Assembly: GCF_023953935.1 (NCBI RefSeq)
Contig: NZ_JAMLIW010000007.1
Location: forward strand, 62,001 to 126,000
Origin: Thermomonas sp.
GTDB lineage: Bacteria > Pseudomonadota > Gammaproteobacteria > Xanthomonadales > Xanthomonadaceae
Reading direction: 5' to 3'
DNA length: 64,000 nt
Below are positions 39,639 to 46,968 of this stretch, one piece after another (the first letter of the stretch is position 1; each line of letters opens with the position of its first letter). The position numbers and the translations under genes are program-made. The notes beneath the pieces were generated by a model, which saw nothing but the letters and a program-made list of their open reading frames with translations, searched no databases and was not told the DNA's origin.

Positions 39639-40789
39639 TCCCAGCCCTCCGGCGGCCGCAGGCGCGCCAGCAGCGCAACCAGCACGAACAGCAGCGCCAC
39701 CGCGCCGGCATTGTGCAGGATGGCGATCGGCAGCGGCAGCGCCAGCAGCACGTTGCTGATGCCCAGCCCGACCTGAAGACAGACCAGCAGCGCCAGCGCC
39801 ACCCCCCAGCCGCGCAGGCCGGGGATCCGCAGCAGTTTGGCCGCCATCCCCAGCAGGTAGACGAACACCACGACGGCCGCCAGCCGATGCGCCATCTGGA
39901 TGGCCACCCGGGCCGGGTTGTCGAGGACGCCGCCTTCGTAATCGACGCCGATGCCGCGCCAGAGCACGAAGCCCTCGCGGAAATCGTGCTGCGGCCACCA
40001 GTGGCCGGCGCAGCGCGGGAAATCGGTGCCGCAGGCCAGCGCCGCGTAGTTGGCGCTGGTCCAGCCGCCCAGCGCGATCTGCACCGCCAGCAGCGCCAGA
40101 CCGATGCCCAGCAGCAGGCGCAGGCGGCGCGCGTCGGCGCTGAGGATCGGTGAGTCGGTGGCCCGCCAGGCGATCCACGCCAGCAGGGCGAAGGTGGTCA
40201 GGCCACCGAGCAGATGCCCCATCACCACGATGGGTTTGAGCAGCCAGGTGACGGTCCACATGCCGAGCAGGGCCTGGAACACGATCACCATCAGGGTCAG
40301 TGCGCTGGCCCGCGCCAGATCCACGTTCGACCAGCGCAGCACGCCGACCAGCAGCAGCAATTCCCCCACCACCGCCAGCAGGGCCGCCGGCGCGTGCGCG
40401 CCGCGCATGTACTGCGGAATCGCCAGCGCCACCAGCCCCGCGGCCAGCGCAATCTGAGCCACGCCGCGGCGGCGGCCGCGCGCGGCCAGCAGCGCCAGCG
40501 TCAGCACCAGCACGCCCAGCGCACCGGCAAGCATGCGGTGGACCTGCTCGCGCCAGGCGCGGGTGGGATCGACCGGGCGAATCGCGGTGGCGGCGTGGTC
40601 GACCACCTGCGCGGCCGCCGTGGGCCAGGTGGCCTTGCCGTAGCAGGTCGGCCAGTCGGGGCAGCTCAGGCCGGCGTTGGACAGACGCACGAAGGCGCCG
40701 AACACGATCAACGCCGCGGCCAGCGCCGTCGCCAGCCAGGCGATGCGGTGGAAGTGGCGGTACAGCTGTGTCCGGGACGTCTGGACCAT
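39635..40789 (-). CDS. ctaA: Heme A synthase (COX15/CtaA)
   Basis: An inner-membrane enzyme of 384 residues with about eight hydrophobic segments. It oxidises a methyl group of heme O to a formyl group, giving heme A. The first half has [15 protein letters not shown] with a Cys pair, [10 protein letters not shown] with a heme His, and [12 protein letters not shown]. The second half repeats the pattern with [24 protein letters not shown] and [11 protein letters not shown]. It is four bases downstream of the membrane-anchored protein gene and overlaps ctaB. Confidence 0.94.
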   Translation of the reverse strand: MVQTSRTQLYRHFHRIAWLATALAAALIVFGAFVRLSNAGLSCPDWPTCYGKATWPTAAAQVVDHAATAIRPVDPTRAWREQVHRMLAGALGVLVLTLALLAARGRRRGVAQIALAAGLVALAIPQYMRGAHAPAALLAVVGELLLLVGVLRWSNVDLARASALTLMVIVFQALLGMWTVTWLLKPIVVMGHLLGGLTTFALLAWIAWRATDSPILSADARRLRLLLGIGLALLAVQIALGGWTSANYAALACGTDFPRCAGHWWPQHDFREGFVLWRGIGVDYEGGVLDNPARVAIQMAHRLAAVVVFVYLLGMAAKLLRIPGLRGWGVALALLVCLQVGLGISNVLLALPLPIAILHNAGAVALLFVLVALLARLRPPEGWE

Positions 40790-40793
40790 GGGC

Positions 40794-41375
40794 TCAATTG
40801 ATTCTCAGCAGCTTGGCAAGATCGGTGCGCAGATCGCCCGGATCGGCCCCGGGCGCGTAGCGCAGGACCACGAAACCATTCGGGTCCACCAGCCAGACCG
40901 GATCGCCGCGGGCGTCGTCGTAGCCCGCCAGCTCCGCCGACAGCCGCGGATCCGAGCGCAGCAGATGCACTTCTCGCAGGGAGGCAACGTCGCTTGGCGG
41001 CGCGCCGATCCACAGGACGTGCACCCGGTCGGCATTGCGGCCCATCAGGCGCCAGACCTTGTCGAGGTTGGCCAGCAATCTTGCACATTCGGCGCGCCGG
41101 GTACTGGCGCAGTCGCGCGGGGCGACGACCATGCGCCAGGTGCGCGGGCTGTCGTGCCAGCGGTAGGCGCGGCCATCGGCGCGCGTGGGCGTGAAATCCC
41201 GCAGGTCGCCGTAGGGCTGCAACAACTGGCCCTTGTTGATCTGCCCGGAAGGGCGCCAACCGGAGAAACGCAGCAGGCCGGCCACCAGCAGCGCACCCAG
41301 CGACAGCACCAGGATCAGCAGCAGCGTGCCGCGATTGCGCCGCCGGATGGCGCTGGCCGTCGTCGCTTCGGTCAT
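40794..41375 (-). CDS. Membrane-anchored oxidase-assembly-like protein of unknown function
   Basis: A 193-residue protein with one N-terminal membrane helix (LLLILVLSLGALLVAGLLRF) and a periplasmic domain of about 150 residues. The domain looks thioredoxin-like: WRMVVAPRDCASTRRAECAR at the start, VHVLWIGAPP, and a C-terminal DPVWLVDPNGFVVLRYAPG that recalls SCO1-type strands. The two cysteines are not arranged as a CxxxC copper site. A similar gene lies between SURF1 and ctaA in Pseudomonas. The ATG overlaps the SURF1 stop (ATGA). A role in oxidase assembly is inferred from context only. Confidence 0.72.
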   Translation of the reverse strand: MTEATTASAIRRRNRGTLLLILVLSLGALLVAGLLRFSGWRPSGQINKGQLLQPYGDLRDFTPTRADGRAYRWHDSPRTWRMVVAPRDCASTRRAECARLLANLDKVWRLMGRNADRVHVLWIGAPPSDVASLREVHLLRSDPRLSAELAGYDDARGDPVWLVDPNGFVVLRYAPGADPGDLRTDLAKLLRIN

Positions 41376-42124
41376 TTCCGCAACTGCCTGATCGTCAGCA
41401 GCAGGGCCACCACCAGCACCGTCAACGCCAGCCCGAACCATTGCACCGCGTAGCCGAGGTGGCGCTCCGGCGGCATCGTATTGGGCAGGATCGCCAGATC
41501 GCGTTCGTTCGGCGCCGCCATCACGCCATCGTCGCCTTCCTGCCGCCGCGAATCCAGGCGCAGCACGCGCGGCGCCAGCGCCATCGGCAGCCTGAGCGTC
41601 GAGGCAATCGCGGCCATGTCCATGCGCGCGGCCAGCCAGCGCCGGTCCCCGGCGGCGGCCAGCGGCGCCCCGTGTTGCAGGCCTTCCGAGGGCGGCGGTG
41701 CCAGCAGGCCGCGCACGGTCTGTTCGCCGCGGGACGGGCAGCCGAACTCCGGCAGCACCCGATCACCGCCCAGCGGCCGCCAGCCGGCATCCACCAGCAG
41801 CGCCTGCGCGCCGAAATCCGGCAACAGGACGCAGTACATGCGCACGCCCACCACCCCTTCGCGCTGCTGACCGTCCAGCCACAGGGTGAGGTTGAGGATG
41901 CGTCCCTGGCCCTGCGCCCAGTCGTAGGCGCGGGCGCGCTTGGGATCGGAGGCCAGCAGCAGCGGTTGCGGAACGGCGCGGGTCAGCGCACGCGCGGCGT
42001 CATCGAGGACCGCCTGCTTTTCGTGCATCCGCGCCAGCTGCCAGCGCCCGGCCTGGGCGAAGCCGCCGGCCACCAGCAGCGCCAGCAGCCACCACAGCAG
42101 CAGTCGCACACCGCGCCCACTCAT
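41372..42124 (-). CDS. SURF1 family cytochrome oxidase assembly protein
   Basis: A 250-residue inner-membrane protein with one helix at each end (LLLWWLLALLVAGGFAQAG, and WFGLALTVLVVALLLTIRQL) and a periplasmic domain between them, the SURF1 topology. GRWQLARMHEKQAVLD corresponds to the family WQLxRxxWK-type start. LLVDAGWRPLGGDR and HLGYAVQWFGLAL are the other conserved spots. SURF1 helps place heme A in subunit I. It is the first gene of the second oxidase-assembly transcript and is divergent from the DUF2909 gene. Confidence 0.87.
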   Translation of the reverse strand: MSGRGVRLLLWWLLALLVAGGFAQAGRWQLARMHEKQAVLDDAARALTRAVPQPLLLASDPKRARAYDWAQGQGRILNLTLWLDGQQREGVVGVRMYCVLLPDFGAQALLVDAGWRPLGGDRVLPEFGCPSRGEQTVRGLLAPPPSEGLQHGAPLAAAGDRRWLAARMDMAAIASTLRLPMALAPRVLRLDSRRQEGDDGVMAAPNERDLAILPNTMPPERHLGYAVQWFGLALTVLVVALLLTIRQLRK

Positions 42125-42190
42125 CGTGATGCCCCGCGAGGCTGCGATAATGCCGCCATTGCGCCGGCCCGATCCGGCATCGGAGGCGAC

Positions 42191-42421
42191 ATGGGCGGCT
42201 CGTTCAAGGCCCTGCTCATCGGTGGATTCCTGCTCCTCATCGTCTGGCACCTCGGCGCCGGGCTGTACTACATGCTCGTCGACAAGGGCAGCAGCAAACG
42301 CACCGTCAACGCGCTGACCTGGCGCATCGGCCTGTCCATCCTGCTGGTCCTGCTCCTGCTGCTGGGGATCCATCTTGGCTGGATCACGCCCCACGGCGTC
42401 GGCCAGACGCCGGCAGGCTGA
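42191..42421 (+). CDS. DUF2909 twin-transmembrane protein
   Basis: A 76-residue membrane protein with two helices: FKALLIGGFLLLIVWHLGAG, and after the loop SSKRTVNALTWR, a second of about 20 residues (IGLSILLVLLLLLGIHLGW). The conserved RTVNALTWRIGLS loop is typical of the DUF2909 family, found next to ctaE and SURF1 genes. It has GGAGG before the ATG. Unlike the rest of the oxidase locus it is on the plus strand, between SURF1 and ctaE, and converges on ctaE with a shared hairpin in between. Function is unknown; a role in oxidase assembly is inferred from location. Confidence 0.85.
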   Translation: MGGSFKALLIGGFLLLIVWHLGAGLYYMLVDKGSSKRTVNALTWRIGLSILLVLLLLLGIHLGWITPHGVGQTPAG

Positions 42422-42447
42422 TCAGGCCAGGCGGCCCCGCCAGAACA

Positions 42448-42468
42448 AAGGCCGGCATCGCCGGCCTT
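42448..42468. terminator. Two-way hairpin between DUF2909 and ctaE
   Basis: AAGGCCGGC, loop ATC, GCCGGCCTT: a perfect 9-bp stem between the two convergent stops (42421 and 42495). It lacks a long U-run but is well placed to stop both transcripts. Confidence 0.7.
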
Positions 42469-42494
42469 GGTTGTCTGGATCGCTGCAGGCCAGC

Positions 42495-43385
42495 TTACAG
42501 CACGTAAACGAACACGAACAGGCCAAGCCACACCACGTCCACGAAGTGCCAGTACCAGGCCACGGCTTCGAAACCGAAGTGGTTGTCGGCGCTGAAATGG
42601 CCCTTGGCGCAGCGGAACCAGATCACCGCCAGCATGATCGTGCCCAGGGTGACGTGGGCGCCATGGAAGCCGGTCAGCATGAAGAAGGTCGAACCGTAGA
42701 TCCCCGAGCCCAAGGTCAGGTTGAGCGCGCCGTAGGCATGCGAATACTCCTCGACCTGGAAAAACAGGAACAGCCAGCCCAGCAGCACGGTGGCCGCGAG
42801 GAAGAACAGCAGCAGGCCGCGCTTGCCGGCCTTGAGGGCATGGTGGGCGATGGTGATGGTCACGCCCGAGGACAGCAGGATCAGGGTATTGAGCAGCGGC
42901 ACGCCCCAGGCCGGAACGGTCTGGTAGGCGCCGCCCAGCGCGTTCGGCCCGTTGCTCGGCCAGCCACCGGTGAAGGACGGCCACAGCATGGCGTGGGTTT
43001 CCACCCCATGGCCCTGGCCTTCGAGCCACGGGATCACGAACTGGCGCGCGTAGAACAGGGCGCTGAAGAAGGCGGCGAAAAACATCACTTCGGAGAAAAT
43101 GAACCAGACCATTCCCATCCGGAACGAGACGTCCACCTGCTTGTTGTAGCGCCCGCCCACCGATTCGCGGATCACCTCGCCGAACCATCCGAACGCCGTC
43201 ACGACCAGCAGCGCGATGCCGAGGAAGAACACCGCGCGGCCCCAGCTCACTTCGTTCAACCAGTTGGCAAACCCGAACATGGTGACGAACAGGGAAATCG
43301 AGGCCACCATCGGCCAGCGGCTTTTGCTGGGGACGAAGTAGACGTCCTGGTCGTGGCTGGCGAGTTCGGCGTGGGCGTTGGCCAT
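42495..43385 (-). CDS. ctaE: Cytochrome c oxidase subunit III
   Basis: A 296-residue membrane subunit of the aa3 oxidase with seven hydrophobic segments. The N-terminal part (YFVPSKSRWPMVASISLFVT) and FRMGMVWFIFSEVMFFAAFF with the conserved Glu are typical. So are THHALK-like TIAHHALKAGKRG, the Glu in FFQVEEYSHA, and FHGAHVTLGTIML with a C-terminal WHFVDVVWLGLF. It follows ctaG by 27 bases. The hairpin at 42448-42468 ends this transcript. Confidence 0.95.
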   Translation of the reverse strand: MANAHAELASHDQDVYFVPSKSRWPMVASISLFVTMFGFANWLNEVSWGRAVFFLGIALLVVTAFGWFGEVIRESVGGRYNKQVDVSFRMGMVWFIFSEVMFFAAFFSALFYARQFVIPWLEGQGHGVETHAMLWPSFTGGWPSNGPNALGGAYQTVPAWGVPLLNTLILLSSGVTITIAHHALKAGKRGLLLFFLAATVLLGWLFLFFQVEEYSHAYGALNLTLGSGIYGSTFFMLTGFHGAHVTLGTIMLAVIWFRCAKGHFSADNHFGFEAVAWYWHFVDVVWLGLFVFVYVL

Positions 43386-43412
43386 GTTGATGATCCCGAA
43401 GCGTGATTGAAA

Positions 43413-43994
43413 TCAGGGAGCGGCGCGCGCCGCCCCGACCGACCCGCCCCCCGCGGCGAGCGCGGCGGTCTGGGTATCGTTCTTGTAGAAGGTGTAGGAC
43501 AGCGTCACCGTCTTGATGCCGTGCGGCAACGCCGGATCGACGATGAAGCGCACCGGCATGTCGCGGGATTCCCCCGGAACCAGCGTTTGCGCGGTGAAGC
43601 AGAAACACTCGGTCTTGTTGAAATAGCGTGAGGCGCGCGACGGCGCGACCGAGGGCACCGCATTGCCGACGATGGCGCGGTCGGAGTCGTTGCGGGCGGC
43701 ATACACGGCTTCGTACTGGCGGCCGACCTGCACCCGCATCTGTTGCTGCCTGGGCGCGAACGTCCAGGGCAGCTTGGAATTGACGCTGCCATCGAACTGC
43801 ACCGTCACCCAGCGCGCATCGGCGGTCGTCGCGGACACGGCGGCCACGTTCGGGCCCTTTTCCAGCCGGATGCCGAAGACCTTTTCGCAGGTGATCCGGT
43901 ACAGCGGCACCATCGAAAACGCAAAGGCAAAGGCGCCCAGCGCGATGCCGAGCATCTTCCACACCCCCAGTGAACCCAGCGGCGATGCGTTCAT
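43413..43994 (-). CDS. ctaG: Cytochrome c oxidase assembly protein CtaG/Cox11
   Basis: A 193-residue copper chaperone anchored by one helix (WKMLGIALGAFAFAFSMVPL) that delivers copper to the CuB centre of subunit I. The copper-binding motif CFCF is in FNKTECFCFTAQTLVPGE, and YRITCEKVFG holds the third conserved Cys. LPHGIKTVTLSYTFY is the C-terminal signature. The ATG overlaps the stop of the 45-residue gene upstream (ATGA), so the two are coupled. Confidence 0.95.
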   Translation of the reverse strand: MNASPLGSLGVWKMLGIALGAFAFAFSMVPLYRITCEKVFGIRLEKGPNVAAVSATTADARWVTVQFDGSVNSKLPWTFAPRQQQMRVQVGRQYEAVYAARNDSDRAIVGNAVPSVAPSRASRYFNKTECFCFTAQTLVPGESRDMPVRFIVDPALPHGIKTVTLSYTFYKNDTQTAALAAGGGSVGAARAAP

Positions 43995-44128
43995 TGTCCG
44001 GGTGCTCCGCGCAGGAAGACCAGCGCATACAGACCAACCGCCACCAGCGCCAGCAGCCATGCCATGCGCCGAGCGCGCTTGCGTGCGGCTTCGGCGTTTG
44101 GATCCTGCCCGGCCTGGCGGTTGTCCAC
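43991..44128 (-). CDS. Small single-helix membrane protein, cytochrome oxidase small assembly type
   Basis: A 45-residue frame between ctaD and ctaG. It begins with a GTG at 44128 preceded by GAGG, and reads a charged cytoplasmic head (DNRQAGQDPNAEAARKRARR) followed by one hydrophobic helix (MAWLLALVAVGLYALVFL) and a short tail. It overlaps ctaG by ATGA and starts 13 bases after the ctaD stop. Small proteins with this topology occur at this place in many proteobacterial oxidase operons. A GTG two codons upstream is an alternative start. Its role in oxidase assembly is inferred. Confidence 0.75.
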   Translation of the reverse strand: MDNRQAGQDPNAEAARKRARRMAWLLALVAVGLYALVFLRGAPGQ

Positions 44129-44141
44129 GATCACCTCGGGC

Positions 44142-45770
44142 TCAGTGCGCCGGATCGCCGTGGGCCAGATCGCCCGGGTGGATCTCCGGCGGCGTCTCGA
44201 AGGTGTGGTGCGGCGCCGGCGACGGCACCGTCCACTCCAGGCCGCGCGCGCCTTCCCAGGCGCGGGCCTCGGCCTTGGCGCCGGTCTTGAGCGAACGCCA
44301 CAGGATGAAGGCCATGAAGAACGGCGTCGGGAACATGCAGAACGCGCCGATCGAGCTCACCAGGTTCCAGTCGGCGAACACCACGTTGTAGTCCGGAATC
44401 CGGCGCGGCATGCCGGCCAGGCCGAGGAAGTGCTGCGGGAAGAACACCATGTTGACGAACACGAAAGTCCACCAGAAATGGATCTTGGCCAGGGTCTCGT
44501 TGTACATGCGACCCGACCACTTCGGCCACCAGTAGTAGATCGCGCCGATGATGGTGAACAGCGAGCCGGTCACCAGCACGTAGTGGAAGTGGGCGACCAC
44601 GAAATAGGTGTCGTGGTACTGGTAGTCGGCCGGAACCACCGCCACCATCAGCCCGGAGAAGCCGCCGATCGCGAACAGGACGACGAACGCGATCGCCCAC
44701 AGCATCGGCGCCTCGAAGGTCATCGAGCCGCGCCACATGGTCGTCACCCAGTTGAAGATCTTCACCCCGGTCGGGATCGAGATCAGCATGGTGGCGAACA
44801 TGAAGTAGACCTCGCCGCCCAGCGGCATGCCGGCCACGAACATGTGGTGCGCCCAGACGATGAAGGACAGGAACGCGATCGCCACCGTCGCGTACACCAT
44901 CGCGTTGTAGCCGAACAGCGGCTTGCGCGAGAAGGTCGGGATGATCTCGGACACGATCCCGAACGCCGGCAGGATCATGATGTAGACCTCGGGGTGGCCG
45001 AAGAACCAGAAGATGTGCTGGTACATCACCGGGTCGCCGCCGCCGGCGGCATTGAAGAAGCTGGTGTCGAAGAAGCGGTCGGTCAGCAGCATGGTGACCG
45101 CGCCGGCCAGCACCGGCATCACCGCCAGCAGCAGGAACGCGGTGATCAGCCAGGTCCAGCAGAAGATCGGCATCTTCAGCAGGTCCATCTGCGGCGCGCG
45201 CATGTTGAGGATGGTGGCGATGATGTTGATCGCGCCCATCACCGAGCTGACGCCCATCATGTGGATCGCGAAGATCGCGAAGGCGAGGTTGTAACCACCC
45301 TGCAGGGACAGCGGCGGGTACATGGTCCAGCCGCCGGCCGGCGCGCCGCCCGGCAGGAAGAAGGTCAACAGCAGCAGCGCAAAGGCGAACGGCATGATCC
45401 AGAACGACCAGTTGTTCATGCGCGGCAGCGCCATGTCCGGCGCGCCGATCTGCAGCGGCACCATCCAGTTGGCGAGGCCGACGAACGACGGCATGATCGC
45501 GCCGAAGATCATCACCAGCGCATGCATCGCGGTGAGCTGGTTGAAGAATTCCGGCTTCATGTATTGCAAGCCGGGCTCCGCCAGTTCGGCGCGCAGCCCC
45601 ACCGACAGCAGCGCGCCCACGATCGCCATCGTGAAGCTGAACACCAGGTACAAGGTGCCGATGTCCTTGTGGTTGGTGGAGAACAGCCAGCGATCGATGA
45701 AGCCCTGGTGATGGGCCGCATGGCCGTGCTCGTGGGCTTGGCCGATGGCGTCTGGATGGGTTGCGGACAT
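44142..45770 (-). CDS. ctaD: Cytochrome c oxidase subunit I
   Basis: Catalytic subunit of the aa3-type oxidase, 542 residues and twelve membrane helices, holding heme a, heme a3 and CuB. Ligand motifs visible: NQLTAMHALVMIFGAIMP with the low-spin heme His, FFGHPEVYIMILPAFG with the CuB His and cross-linked Tyr, WAHHMFVAGM with the CuB His pair, and YFVVAHFHYVLVTG with both heme ligands. The Tyr and Glu/Ser elements place it in the A-type heme-copper oxidases. It starts 32 bases after ctaC. Confidence 0.97.
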   Translation of the reverse strand: MSATHPDAIGQAHEHGHAAHHQGFIDRWLFSTNHKDIGTLYLVFSFTMAIVGALLSVGLRAELAEPGLQYMKPEFFNQLTAMHALVMIFGAIMPSFVGLANWMVPLQIGAPDMALPRMNNWSFWIMPFAFALLLLTFFLPGGAPAGGWTMYPPLSLQGGYNLAFAIFAIHMMGVSSVMGAINIIATILNMRAPQMDLLKMPIFCWTWLITAFLLLAVMPVLAGAVTMLLTDRFFDTSFFNAAGGGDPVMYQHIFWFFGHPEVYIMILPAFGIVSEIIPTFSRKPLFGYNAMVYATVAIAFLSFIVWAHHMFVAGMPLGGEVYFMFATMLISIPTGVKIFNWVTTMWRGSMTFEAPMLWAIAFVVLFAIGGFSGLMVAVVPADYQYHDTYFVVAHFHYVLVTGSLFTIIGAIYYWWPKWSGRMYNETLAKIHFWWTFVFVNMVFFPQHFLGLAGMPRRIPDYNVVFADWNLVSSIGAFCMFPTPFFMAFILWRSLKTGAKAEARAWEGARGLEWTVPSPAPHHTFETPPEIHPGDLAHGDPAH

Positions 45771-45802
45771 TGTGCTTGCCTTCTTCGAATGCGGGGCGTG
45801 GA

Positions 45803-46741
45803 TCAGCCGGCCGTTGCCGGGGCTGCGGTGGCGTCAACCGAGGCCGTGGCCGGCAGCGCAGGCGCTTCCGCCGGGGCTGCTTCCGGAGCGGCGGCCGGCG
45901 GCGGCGCAGGCGGTGCATTCTTCCCCTTCTGCGCGGCCAGCCACGCGGCAAACTCTTCCTTGCTCACCGCCTTGACCACGATCGGCATGAAGCCGTGGTC
46001 CTTGCCGCACAGCTCGGCGCATTGGCCGCGGTACACCCCGGGAGTTTCGATCCGCGCCCAGGCTTCATTGACGAAACCGGGCACGGCGTCCTGCTTGAAG
46101 CCCAGCGCCGGCACCCACCAGGAGTGGATCACGTCATCGGCGGTCAGCAGGAAACGCACCTTGGTATCGACCGGCAGCACCAGCACGTTGTCCACGTTCA
46201 GCAGGTAATGCGGATCGTCCGCCGCGGTGATGACCCGGCCACTCTGGCGCAGGGCGTCGCTGTTGCGGTCGAGGCGACTGGTGAAGGACACCCCTTCGCC
46301 GGCGTATTCGTACTTCCACATCCACTGGTAGCCGGTCACCTTGACCGCCATCTCCGAATCGCGGGTGTCGTACATGCGCAGCAAGCCGCTGGTGGCCGGG
46401 AACGCCAGGCCGATCAGGGTCAGGATCGGGATTGCCGTCCAGACGATCTCCAGCTTGGTGTTGTGGATGAAGCCGGTATCCGGCACCGCGCCCCTGGACT
46501 TGCGGAAGCGGAAGATCGCCACCGCCATCGCGCCGAACACCAGCGCGCCGATCACCACGCAGACCCACAGCACGATCATGTGCGCGTCATAGGCGGCATG
46601 CGCCGTGGGCGTGACGCCGCGGACGAGGTTGAGCTGCCAGGGGTGCGGATCGGCCGGACCGGTCGATGCCGGCTGGGCGTGCAGGACCCATGGAGAGGCG
46701 GCCAGCGCCGCCGCAAGCAATTTCAAACGACCGGATGTCAT
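45803..46741 (-). CDS. ctaC: Cytochrome c oxidase subunit II
   Basis: A 312-residue subunit that takes electrons from cytochrome c through the CuA centre. Signal peptide (LKLLAAALAASPWVLHAQPA), two membrane helices (about 55-80 and 97-120), then the cupredoxin domain. CuA ligands: the His in ADDVIHSWWVPALG, and CAELCGKDHGFMP with two Cys, His and Met. The aromatic patch is GYQWMWKYEY. The C-terminal about 45 residues are Pro/Ala rich, with no heme c motif. It is the first gene of the oxidase operon, and the FNR-type box lies 122 bases upstream. Confidence 0.95.
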   Translation of the reverse strand: MTSGRLKLLAAALAASPWVLHAQPASTGPADPHPWQLNLVRGVTPTAHAAYDAHMIVLWVCVVIGALVFGAMAVAIFRFRKSRGAVPDTGFIHNTKLEIVWTAIPILTLIGLAFPATSGLLRMYDTRDSEMAVKVTGYQWMWKYEYAGEGVSFTSRLDRNSDALRQSGRVITAADDPHYLLNVDNVLVLPVDTKVRFLLTADDVIHSWWVPALGFKQDAVPGFVNEAWARIETPGVYRGQCAELCGKDHGFMPIVVKAVSKEEFAAWLAAQKGKNAPPAPPPAAAPEAAPAEAPALPATASVDATAAPATAG

Positions 46742-46862
46742 CACGTCAGAGCCCTGTATGCAGTCCACCCCGCGAGACGCACGAATGCAGAAGCGCCCGC
46801 CGCGCCCGCGGATCCCCGGAAACCTGTCCTTTCGCCTCAGGCACAAAACGCCGATGCCTGAC

Positions 46863-46876
46863 TTGACCTGAATCAA
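46863..46876. promoter_or_regulatory. FNR/Anr-type binding site
   Basis: TTGAC, four bases, ATCAA: nine of ten conserved bases of the FNR/Anr/CRP-like site TTGAT-N4-ATCAA. It stands in the divergent region between ctaC (start 46741) and putA (start about 46969). Oxygen-responsive control of the oxidase, of putA, or of both is the natural reading; which promoter it serves is unknown. Confidence 0.55.
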
Positions 46877-46968
46877 GATTACTGGCGAAGCCCGCCAACG
46901 GCAACAACCGGATGCAAAAACGTGCACTCGCTTACACTATGCGGTCCTACCTGCATCCTTCCGCGCGC

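Noticed and set aside
44064-46208. A plus-strand open frame of 714 codons across ctaD and ctaC
   Set aside because: It is very rich in Arg, His, Asp and Glu, lies opposite two unmistakable oxidase genes, and shows no domain.
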